Shown: piece by piece, positions 1 to 5,751 of the stretch
How positions within the stretch are numbered: position 1 is the stretch's first letter
How the letters are laid out: every line of letters begins with the position of its first letter
From: JASFHF01 sp050123335
Lineage (GTDB): Bacteria; Pseudomonadota; Gammaproteobacteria; UBA12402
Assembly: GCA_050123335.1 (NCBI GenBank)
Contig: JASFHH010000055.1
Coordinates: 1 to 10,158, forward strand
Reading direction: 5' to 3'
DNA length: 10,158 nt
Notes under the pieces: model-generated
The model's database searches: none
What the model was told of the DNA's origin: nothing
What the model saw: only the letters and a program-made list of their open reading frames with translations
Translations under genes and position numbers: made by a program

Positions 1-2271
1 GAATGCAATTGTCACATTATTTTCTGCAAATAGCTTATTAACTTTAGTATTTAATTCGCTTTGCACAACATAATGCAAATTAACATTGCGAATAATACAA
101 ACTAATTTAAAAACTAAAGAGCTATTGCCAAATTCTCTAAATAATACTGTGGGTTGATAAACCCCTTCGCCCTTAATTACTTCCGGATGCTCTTCTGCTG
201 CCTGCAGCAGAAGTTTTTGCACTAATTCAACATTGCTGCCATAAGCAACACCAACTGTAACGTAAACCCGATAATAAAAGTCTCTAAACATCAAATTATT
301 CACCTGCTTAGAAATTATTTCGGAATTAGGCACAATTAAATCAGAATACTTCAAAGTCTTAATTTGGGTTGAAATAATTCTAATCTTTTCTACAAAACCT
401 TCAACATCACCAATGATAATACGATCACCAGGCTTAATCGGCCGCTCAATCAACAAAACAATTCCAGCAACAAAATTAGCTACTACATTTTGCAAACCAA
501 AACCAATACCAACTGATAATGCACCAGCAATAATAGCAAGCCCGGCAAAATTTACTCCCGCAATAATCAATGCAACCAAAATTGTTATAGAAATTCCAAT
601 ATAAGTTATAATTGCAGATAATGCAGCTTGCGAACTTTGTTCAATATCTTTATATGATCTTTTACCCAAAATAACTCTGATAAAACGTATAATTAAAAAT
701 ACTACAATACAAAAAACAAAAGCAGAGAGAATTCTTGAAGGCACAATTTCTATGCTCGCAACTTTGAAACCATTTATCAGCGCATCCATTAATATCTTAA
801 AACGAGTTTCTGATAATACCCAAATTCTTAGTAATGCGATTAAAAAACCACTCCAAATGAGAATATACAAAATAACGCCTAGAAAAACTAATTCAGAAAT
901 AACCTTATGCTTTTTAATTCCAAAAAGTCGACGAAAACTCTTTTGCCAACCGTCACCATCTTTAAAAAGAGTTTGCATCATTGCTGTAACTATTTTAGTT
1001 AATACCCATGCGACAAACCCGCTAATCAGAGTCAAAACAATACCACTTAATACAAAATTAACTAATATTTGATAACCCAACCATTCAGCGACTAAGATTG
1101 CAATCAAACTGCAGGTCAAAAAAATATTAATAAAAAACTGTAATCCACGATGCTCAATAAACAAGGCTGGAATACGGTTAATCAACCAAAATATACTAAT
1201 CAAATTGATAGACAACAAAGTAATAAACAAAGTTCTCGCCAATGCAACAACCGGAGCTGGACAACGTTGCCCTTGCCACAAAATATAAATCACAAAACTC
1301 AACAAAAGCAAATTTAATAATAATTTCAAACGAGTTATTAACGGTCGCGCGATATCTGCAGCAATACCAGTGATATTGCTACGCATACGAAATGGATAAA
1401 ACAATAAATAAATAATAGCTAAGCCAATAACATAAACAACCAGGCCATAGCTAATCCAACTTAAATATGTTATCTGTTGAGGTAAATTATCAATAATGGT
1501 TGCAAAAATTGCTAAAGTTAAAAAAATCAGAAAAAATATGCTATATTTTTTACTGACAAATAATAAAATCAAACGCAGTTTCTCAAAAAACCTTTCCGGC
1601 ATTTTAATATTTCGTATGGATTTGCCAGCAAAATATCTAACAAATATGCCCAACAAAATACTTAAACATAAAAAAATCACCAAAATAGTTACATTAAATG
1701 TATTTAATGCCAACAAACCACTACGATTTAAGAATAATTTTTTATCAAATTGCACCATGACTTTTTTGATCTGCCCTATACTCGCAATCATTTGCCGCAA
1801 AAAGCCTGGCTGACCTTCTAACAATTTTTTGGTAGTAAGTTGTTGCGCAGATTCACTAAAAGAATTTAGAACTTCATTTGAGCGCAAAATAAATATACGA
1901 CAAGCTGAACGCTGCTCAACCAATTGAGATTTTTTATCTTTTAAATACTTTTGCGCTTCAGTAAGCACTGTACTTTCTTTTTCATCTACTTTAGATTCTT
2001 TCCAAAATTGATTAATGGTATCAATTCTATCCTGTGCGGTATCTACACATATATTTGCCTGCTCTTGCAATTCAGTTAAAATACCAATTGCTTTTTTATA
2101 ATCCTTAACTGTAACATCTTTCTGTGTTGATAACTGCAAATTGAGTGTGTTTAGCGTTTGAGTTGCCTGCTTAACATTAAAATTATCATTAGAATTAGAA
2201 ACCGCAAAACCTGCCCCGCAACATAATAGCAAAACTGCAATAATAAAAATCCGTATACTGCGATATTTCAT
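1..2271 (-). CDS. MscS-superfamily mechanosensitive ion channel, large form (C-terminal tip cut by window edge)
   Basis: The minus strand is open from an ATG at 2271 to base 1, giving 757 codons without a stop. GAGGG lies about 8 nt upstream of the start. Residues 1-24 look like a signal peptide (KYRSIR, then a hydrophobic stretch ending GAGFAVS). Residues about 30-180 are a charged, helical and presumably periplasmic region. Many hydrophobic segments follow between about 185 and 575. The MscS core occupies about 545-757. The pore helix is seen around 578-608 (GALSVGIGFGLQNVVANF), followed by the beta-domain signature ERPIKPGDRI (609-618) and VPNSEIISKQVNN (647-659). The family is known to open under membrane tension and release solutes on osmotic downshock. 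The size and extra N-terminal membrane and periplasmic parts resemble MscK/YbdG/MscM-like relatives rather than the roughly 286-residue MscS. The last visible residues (NNVTIAF) match the usual end of the MscS fold, so probably only a short tail is missing. Confidence 0.93.
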   Translation of the reverse strand, partial: MKYRSIRIFIIAVLLLCCGAGFAVSNSNDNFNVKQATQTLNTLNLQLSTQKDVTVKDYKKAIGILTELQEQANICVDTAQDRIDTINQFWKESKVDEKESTVLTEAQKYLKDKKSQLVEQRSACRIFILRSNEVLNSFSESAQQLTTKKLLEGQPGFLRQMIASIGQIKKVMVQFDKKLFLNRSGLLALNTFNVTILVIFLCLSILLGIFVRYFAGKSIRNIKMPERFFEKLRLILLFVSKKYSIFFLIFLTLAIFATIIDNLPQQITYLSWISYGLVVYVIGLAIIYLLFYPFRMRSNITGIAADIARPLITRLKLLLNLLLLSFVIYILWQGQRCPAPVVALARTLFITLLSINLISIFWLINRIPALFIEHRGLQFFINIFLTCSLIAILVAEWLGYQILVNFVLSGIVLTLISGFVAWVLTKIVTAMMQTLFKDGDGWQKSFRRLFGIKKHKVISELVFLGVILYILIWSGFLIALLRIWVLSETRFKILMDALINGFKVASIEIVPSRILSAFVFCIVVFLIIRFIRVILGKRSYKDIEQSSQAALSAIITYIGISITILVALIIAGVNFAGLAIIAGALSVGIGFGLQNVVANFVAGIVLLIERPIKPGDRIIIGDVEGFVEKIRIISTQIKTLKYSDLIVPNSEIISKQVNNLMFRDFYYRVYVTVGVAYGSNVELVQKLLLQAAEEHPEVIKGEGVYQPTVLFREFGNSSLVFKLVCIIRNVNLHYVVQSELNTKVNKLFAENNVTIAF

Positions 2272-2293
2272 ATTTATTCCCTCATTTAGGCTT

Positions 2294-2422
2294 AGAACCT
2301 GTTTAAAATCTTTTGATTTGCTGAAAGCCATCCATGGCTTCCAGCCCTGCGGGGCGCACTTCGTGCGACAAAAAATTGCAATCCTGCAATTTTTTTACTG
2401 CAAAAGATCTTAAATAGGTTCT
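2294..2422. repeat. Palindromic element A: 22-bp outer stem enclosing four small hairpins
   Basis: The outer arms 2294-2315 and 2401-2422 pair over 22 positions with one mismatch (2307/2409) and one G·T (2301/2415). Four hairpins sit inside: 2325-2340 (AAGCCAT, CC loop, ATGGCTT); 2344-2355 (GCCC/GGGC); 2355-2367 (CGCAC, TTC loop, GTGCG), sharing base 2355 with the previous one; and 2370-2395, an 11-bp stem of AAAAAATTGCA type with an ATCC loop. Read on the minus strand, the first hairpin contains CCATGGATGG, the same core as elements D and E. The left arm starts 23 nt upstream of the mscS-like start codon, so the element would probably lie in that gene's leader. It may be a distant member of the family at 2538, 5491 and 8245. 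No coding potential or transposase is visible. Confidence 0.75.
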
Positions 2423-2456
2423 TAATTTTAAAAATAACTCATTATCTAAATATTGT

Positions 2457-2717
2457 CTAGTAATTGGTACTAAGGAGCCACGTCTTTACTAATACGACTT
2501 TCGCATTTTTAAATAAAATGACATAAATATTTTTTCATTGCACGATAGCTGATAGGTTTTAAGCCGAATAGACCGCCCTGGATGCGCGGTCGGGAGGCAC
2601 ATGGATGTGCCATTGAGGATTAAAACCTATCAGCTATCGTGCAATAATTTAAACTGCGAAACTCGTGACTAATTACAAGTGCGCGGCTCTTTTGCTCTAA
2701 TTTTGTCCAATTACAAG
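2457..2717. repeat. Palindromic element B: branched core with perfect 25-bp stem, nested in decayed outer arms
   Basis: The inner arms 2538-2562 and 2620-2644 are perfect 25-nt inverted repeats. They enclose a 57-nt core with two hairpins: 2571-2591 (GACCGC/GCGGTC) and 2596-2611 (GGCACAT, GG loop, ATGTGCC). CTGGAT (2578-2583) and CATGGAT (2600-2606) keep the 23-nt spacing found in elements D and E. Outside the perfect stem, complementarity continues in patches: 2494-2505 with 2655-2666 (11 of 12), 2475-2482 with 2682-2689 (7 of 8) and 2457-2467 with 2707-2717 (10 of 11). The full quasi-palindrome is therefore about 260 nt. The outer patches have unequal spacers, so they may be an older palindrome in which the core now sits, or an eroded extension of it. 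Confidence 0.8.
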
Positions 2718-2749
2718 ACTTGACACACCTGGTAATTCATTTATCCTTT

Positions 2750-2942
2750 GGTTTATACTCATTGCGATCAGGTTTTCCCTTTTGCAGTGTGTCAGCTTGC
2801 GTTTAGAATTGGACGTTCTGATTGAGCAAAAACGCAGGTGTAGCAACTTCTACATCGAGTTTTTGCGAGTAAAGAACGTTCAATAATGAATGCAAGATGG
2901 CGTGCTGCGGAAGGGAAAATCCGATCGTGATGGGTATATATT
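2750..2942 (+). repeat. Long quasi-palindrome C, about 190 nt; likely a structured RNA in the hemX leader
   Basis: The left arm 2750-2843 pairs with the right arm 2850-2942 around a 6-nt loop (2844-2849), in strict register (positions sum to 5692) except for a 1-nt slip near the tip. Long uninterrupted blocks include 2773-2781 with 2911-2919 and 2813-2819 with 2873-2879. About 15 imperfect positions are G·T or T·G in plus-strand reading, for example 2759/2933, 2782/2910, 2783/2909, 2788/2904, 2790/2902 and 2801/2891. Only one is A·C (2770/2922). The plus-strand RNA could therefore form an almost continuous hairpin, while the minus-strand RNA could not. One 6x6 internal loop lies at 2820-2825/2867-2872. 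The structure ends 11 nt before the hemX Shine-Dalgarno, so a transcript crossing it into hemX would carry it in the 5' leader. It does not look like 6S RNA, as it lacks the large central bubble. A decayed miniature mobile element is the main alternative. Confidence 0.75.
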
Positions 2943-2953
2943 TCATGCCCTAT

Positions 2954-2959
2954 AAAGGA
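2954..2959 (+). promoter_or_regulatory. hemX ribosome binding site that fixes the start at 2966
   Basis: AAAGGA lies 6 nt upstream of the ATG at 2966. An earlier in-frame ATG at 2897 would add 23 residues (beginning MACCGREN). It lies inside the right arm of palindrome C, and HemX proteins normally begin with a short hydrophilic tail before the membrane helix, so 2966 is preferred. Confidence 0.7.
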
Positions 2960-2965
2960 TTAATC

Positions 2966-3949
2966 ATGACGCAAATTACTAATGAGCCAAACCCTAACAA
3001 GGCTACCGATAACAAACAGCCATCAAAACCAAAAATACACTGGGTATTCTTACTATTATTGCTATTAATCGCTATAGGTTTTGGATTAGCAGCCTTTCAA
3101 TTACTGAATTTCCAGAAAAAGCTTCTTAGCTCCTCTCAACAAATACATTATTTAAATTTAGCCTTGCAACAGCAAATGCAGGATACTAACAACAACAAAA
3201 CAACAATTTTACGCTTGTCACAAAAACTCAACCAAAGCAAAGAAGCCTGGATGCTTCCCGAAATTAAAACGCTAATTTGGCGAGCCAACATAATCTTAAC
3301 TTTGGAACACAATACACCCATTGCTATCGATTTACTTAAAATGGCTGACACATATTTAGCTCAATTACATGATACAGCTTTGCTAAACCTACGTAAAATT
3401 TTAACCAGTGATATCGCAAAATTACAGGCCTTGCCTCAACTAGATATCACAAAAATTTACTTACGACTTCAAGCCTTAAGTAACCAAATAAAACAACTGC
3501 CATTAATTGATACAGACGCTACCAAAAATCAACCGGCTGTTCAAAAAAAACCTACTACAAAAGAAACTCAACCGGTTTGGAAAAGATTTTTTACTGGAAC
3601 CTGGGATACCATTAGCACATTCTTGGTAATTCGCCATCATCAACAACCAGTTCAGCCATTGCTAACCGCACAACAACACCAAATTGTTATAACCAAACTG
3701 CAAATATTATGTGCTCAAGCACAATGGGCAGTGTTACAACACCATAACAAAATTTACCACAGCATCTTACAACAAATTCAACAAACCGTTAAAAACAGTT
3801 TTTTACAAAATAGCCGTTACACTAAAATGGTATTGGATGAGTTATCTGCGCTGCAAAAAATAAATATTGACCTTGCACCGCCAAGCCTTGATAACGCTTT
3901 ACAAGAAATGAAAAAACTTACCCCTAATCGGACTAACACGAAAAAATGA
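2966..3949 (+). CDS. hemX: HemX-like membrane protein (uroporphyrinogen-III C-methyltransferase-like annotation, haem operon)
   Basis: This is a 327-residue protein. It has a short Q/N/K-rich cytoplasmic tail (1-24), one transmembrane helix (about 26-46), a coiled-coil-like stretch (47-92) and a largely helical periplasmic domain. HemX-family landmarks are the SKEAWMLPEIKTLIWRAN block (91-108), the following repeat around AIDLLKMADTYLAQL (120-134), and VIRHHQQPVQPLL (221-233), equivalent to the family's VIRR…PLL segment before a helical C terminus. The database label 'uroporphyrinogen-III methyltransferase' is historical: no SAM-binding methylase domain is seen here, and the true role is thought to be structural or regulatory in haem synthesis. 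The stop codon overlaps the hemY start (ATGA at 3946-3949), so the two are probably translationally coupled. A linker of about 25 residues (185-206) rich in K, T and Q splits the periplasmic part. hemC and hemD are not upstream. Confidence 0.85.
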   Translation: MTQITNEPNPNKATDNKQPSKPKIHWVFLLLLLLIAIGFGLAAFQLLNFQKKLLSSSQQIHYLNLALQQQMQDTNNNKTTILRLSQKLNQSKEAWMLPEIKTLIWRANIILTLEHNTPIAIDLLKMADTYLAQLHDTALLNLRKILTSDIAKLQALPQLDITKIYLRLQALSNQIKQLPLIDTDATKNQPAVQKKPTTKETQPVWKRFFTGTWDTISTFLVIRHHQQPVQPLLTAQQHQIVITKLQILCAQAQWAVLQHHNKIYHSILQQIQQTVKNSFLQNSRYTKMVLDELSALQKINIDLAPPSLDNALQEMKKLTPNRTNTKK

Positions 3950-4797
3950 AAATGCTATTTTACATTGGGATATTACTACTAGCAATTTTAATCGGCCTGA
4001 TGATTAAAGTTGATCCGGGATATGTATTAATTGCCTACAATAAATGGACTGCAGAAATGCCGTTGTGGTTTGCTATCGCCGCCATTGTAATTATATTTTT
4101 ACTTTTTCATTACAGTATTCGCATTTGGATTGCGATCGCCAATATTGGTGAACGCTGGCATATATGGAAAATCAAACGACATTTTTATCGAGAACATCCA
4201 TTAACTAACAACGGTTTTATGGATCTAATTGCTGAGAATTGGGAAAATTTATCCAAATCATTACCACAACTAAAAAAATTACGCTTATTGACCAACGACG
4301 TTTACGTCCAACTTGAAACAAAAATATACTCTCAATTATTAAGCAAACAAAACAGTCTACACGGTATACGCAAAACCTGGCGAAATATCCCATCCACATT
4401 ATACAAAAATCCAAAAATAATCTGTGCTTATGCTGCAAGTTTATTAAAGTTACAACAAGACACCATCGCCGCCAGCATATTAGAAAAAGGATTAAAATCC
4501 ACCTGGAATGAATCAATGATACGTTTATACGGATTAGCCAAAACAAAACATCCTTTAAAACAATTAAAAATTTTAGAAAACTTTATTTCACAGCATCGTC
4601 ACAATTCTGAATTATTACTAGCTCTGGGACGTATTGCTATCCAAAGTAAGTTATGGGCGAAAGCAGATGAATACTTGCATAAATATTTGCAAAAAAATAA
4701 AAATCCAAATGCTTATGCTTTGTTAGGTTATGTTTACGAACAACAAGGAGAAGAAAACCAGGCGCTTGATACGTATCGAATGGGAGCAAGTTTTTAA
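3946..4797 (+). CDS. hemY: HemY-like TPR membrane protein, internally shortened
   Basis: This is a 283-residue protein. Two membrane helices lie at about 3-20 and 40-57, separated by the conserved DPGYVLIAYNKWTAEMPLWFA region (23-43), as in HemY N-termini. The rest is helical and TPR-like, clearest at 224-283 (LALGRIAIQSKLWAKADEYL, then ALLGYVYEQQGEENQALDTY). HemY proteins are usually about 390-400 residues. From memory of E. coli HemY, the part after the membrane helices here (from about residue 90, DLIAENWENLSKSLPQLKK) aligns with the later half of the E. coli protein (the W-x-x-L-x-x-x-x-P segment onward). The first TPR block of about 110 residues therefore seems absent. The frame is open with no sign of a recent frameshift. 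It overlaps hemX by 4 bases and ends 1 nt before the convergent radC stop, leaving no room for a separate terminator. HemY's exact role in tetrapyrrole metabolism is not firmly established. Confidence 0.82.
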   Translation: MKMLFYIGILLLAILIGLMIKVDPGYVLIAYNKWTAEMPLWFAIAAIVIIFLLFHYSIRIWIAIANIGERWHIWKIKRHFYREHPLTNNGFMDLIAENWENLSKSLPQLKKLRLLTNDVYVQLETKIYSQLLSKQNSLHGIRKTWRNIPSTLYKNPKIICAYAASLLKLQQDTIAASILEKGLKSTWNESMIRLYGLAKTKHPLKQLKILENFISQHRHNSELLLALGRIAIQSKLWAKADEYLHKYLQKNKNPNAYALLGYVYEQQGEENQALDTYRMGASF

Positions 4798-4798
4798 T

Positions 4799-5470
4799 TC
4801 ACCGCAGCCCTAATTCCTTTAACGAAACAACGCTAGATGTACCTACAATCAAATGATCCAATAATTTAACTTCAATAAACGACAAAGCATTTTGTAAAAA
4901 CTTAGTAAGCCGAATATCGTCACGGCTAGGTTTTGGATCACCTGAAGGATGATTGTGCACTACAATCATAGAAGTTGCATGAAAATTTAATACCATCGCA
5001 ATTAATTCTCGCGGATAAATATTCACGTAATCAATACTGCCTTTAAACAATTCCTGAAAAGCAACTACACGATGTTTACTATCTAAAAAAATCCCCATAA
5101 AAACCTCTTGTTTTAAATGACTCAATTTTGCTAATAAATATTTTTTAGTATCATCACTATCGGACAAAATTACACGCTGCGGTATTTTTTCATGCAAATG
5201 CCGATAACTCAGTTCTAAAACTGCTTGCAACTGCGCATACTTTGCAACACCTAAACCTCGTTGCTGGCAAAATTTAGTTAAATCAGCATCAAACAATTGT
5301 TTTAAACCGCCAAACTCCAATAACAAATCACGCCCCAAATCTACAGCAGTTTTACCTTTAACCCCGGTACGTAAAAATATCGCTAACAACTCAGCATCAG
5401 TTAAATATTCCGCACCATATTTTAATAACTTTTCACGCGGCCTTTCATTTTTTGGCCAAGATTTTATCAT
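4799..5470 (-). CDS. radC: RadC family JAB/MPN-domain protein (UPF0758)
   Basis: This is a full-length 223-residue RadC protein. The N-terminal half has the conserved opening PRERLL-like PREKLLKYGAEYLTDAELLAIFLRTG (11-36) and a helix-hairpin-helix-like region (about 55-85). The C-terminal JAB/MPN metalloprotease-like domain carries the full JAMM set: E140, then H172-x-H174, S182 and D185 within HNHPSGDPKPSRDD. The metal site is therefore intact. RadC was named from a DNA-repair phenotype later assigned to recG, and its biochemical role is unresolved; relatives in mobile elements resemble anti-restriction genes. Here the neighbours are ordinary chromosomal genes, so a housekeeping copy is likely. 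The start at 5470 is favoured by the exact match to family N-termini; GGGGG lies 7 nt upstream. It faces hemY with a 1-nt gap and is divergent from pfp. Confidence 0.95.
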   Translation of the reverse strand: MIKSWPKNERPREKLLKYGAEYLTDAELLAIFLRTGVKGKTAVDLGRDLLLEFGGLKQLFDADLTKFCQQRGLGVAKYAQLQAVLELSYRHLHEKIPQRVILSDSDDTKKYLLAKLSHLKQEVFMGIFLDSKHRVVAFQELFKGSIDYVNIYPRELIAMVLNFHATSMIVVHNHPSGDPKPSRDDIRLTKFLQNALSFIEVKLLDHLIVGTSSVVSLKELGLR

Positions 5471-5484
5471 AGCTATACCCCCAA

Positions 5485-5512
5485 ATTATATATAAGAAGT
5501 TTTGGGTGTCTT
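5485..5512 (-). promoter_or_regulatory. Candidate radC promoter, -35 box inside palindrome D
   Basis: On the minus strand a perfect TATAAT (5490-5485) lies 16 nt after AAGACA (5512-5507), which matches TTGACA at 4 of 6. The predicted start would be near 5478, leaving a leader of only about 8 nt and possibly cutting into the GGGGG that precedes the ATG. Transcripts could therefore be nearly leaderless. The -35 box and spacer lie in the left arm of palindrome D, and the right arm repeats that half of the promoter in the opposite orientation without a matching -10. Confidence 0.4.
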
Positions 5513-5600
5513 TTTTCGACGACTAGCACCCATGGATAGAAGCGCGGGAGGTACATGGATGTACCATGGAGGAGAAAAAAGACACCCAAAACTTCTTATA
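5491..5600. repeat. Palindromic element D: branched core with perfect 27-bp stem
   Basis: The arms 5491-5517 and 5574-5600 are perfect 27-nt inverted repeats (TATAAGAAG… to …TTTTTTC). They enclose a 56-nt core. The second core hairpin is 5550-5565 (GGTACAT, GG loop, ATGTACC). The first is degenerate, around CATGGAT at 5531-5537. The two CATGGAT motifs start 23 nt apart, as in B and E. The block GCGGGAGGTACATGGA (5543-5558) is identical to the one in E apart from one preceding base. The arm sequence is related to E's arms (GAAG, then TTTGGGT, then TTTTTTC) but unrelated to B's. The element sits in the 281-nt divergent gap between radC and pfp, 20 nt from the radC start. The remaining 150 nt to pfp is AT-rich and shows no clear promoter. 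Confidence 0.85.
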
Positions 5601-5751
5601 AAAATTATGTAAAAAATCGAATAAATATTGAAAAATCAAAGAAATTAATCAGAAAGAAGTTAGAATAATAGCTCACAAATTTAAAAAATACCACTTGTTT
5701 TTAAACACAAAATAAGAGAACATATCCGAGAAATATAACAGGAGAAGCACA

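Larger units (their letters stand above)
2272..2965. other. 694-nt intergenic region filled by three large quasi-palindromes
   Basis: This gap lies between the divergent mscS-like gene and hemX. I find no credible gene in it. It holds, in order, a multi-hairpin element (2294-2422), a nested palindrome (2457-2717) and a long single hairpin (2750-2942), separated by only about 30-35 nt. Possible promoter pieces are weak. On the minus strand there is a TAGACA box (2459-2454) 17 nt from TATTTT (2436-2431). On the plus strand there is TTGACA (2720-2725) and a TATACT box (2754-2759), but these two are not spaced as one promoter. In many gammaproteobacteria hemX directly follows hemC and hemD; neither is present here. 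Confidence 0.8.

Noticed and set aside
413..1813. Plus-strand open frames of 63-106 codons across the first 2 kb
   Set aside because: They are antisense to the continuous 757-codon channel gene, whose translation is clearly MscS-like, and they show no recognisable protein features.
2720..2759. TTGACA (2720-2725) and TATACT (2754-2759) as one hemX promoter
   Set aside because: The boxes are 28 nt apart, too far for a sigma-70 promoter. Each may belong to a weaker promoter with an unrecognised partner.
2750..2942. 6S RNA (ssrS) as the identity of the long hairpin
   Set aside because: The length is similar, but 6S RNA has a large open central bubble and usually sits near zapA/fau; this stem is almost continuous with only a 6x6 internal loop.
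2897..2965. N-terminal 23-residue extension of HemX starting at ATG 2897
   Set aside because: It lies inside the right arm of a long palindrome, has no good ribosome site, and encodes residues unlike HemX N-termini; ATG 2966 has AAAGGA at the right distance.
5554..5669. Short plus-strand reading frame starting at an ATG in palindrome D (reads MDVPWRRKK…)
   Set aside because: GGGAGG before ATG looks like a ribosome site, but the same bases form hairpin 2 in all three elements, the frames diverge and stop at different points, and the product is lysine-rich low-complexity sequence.
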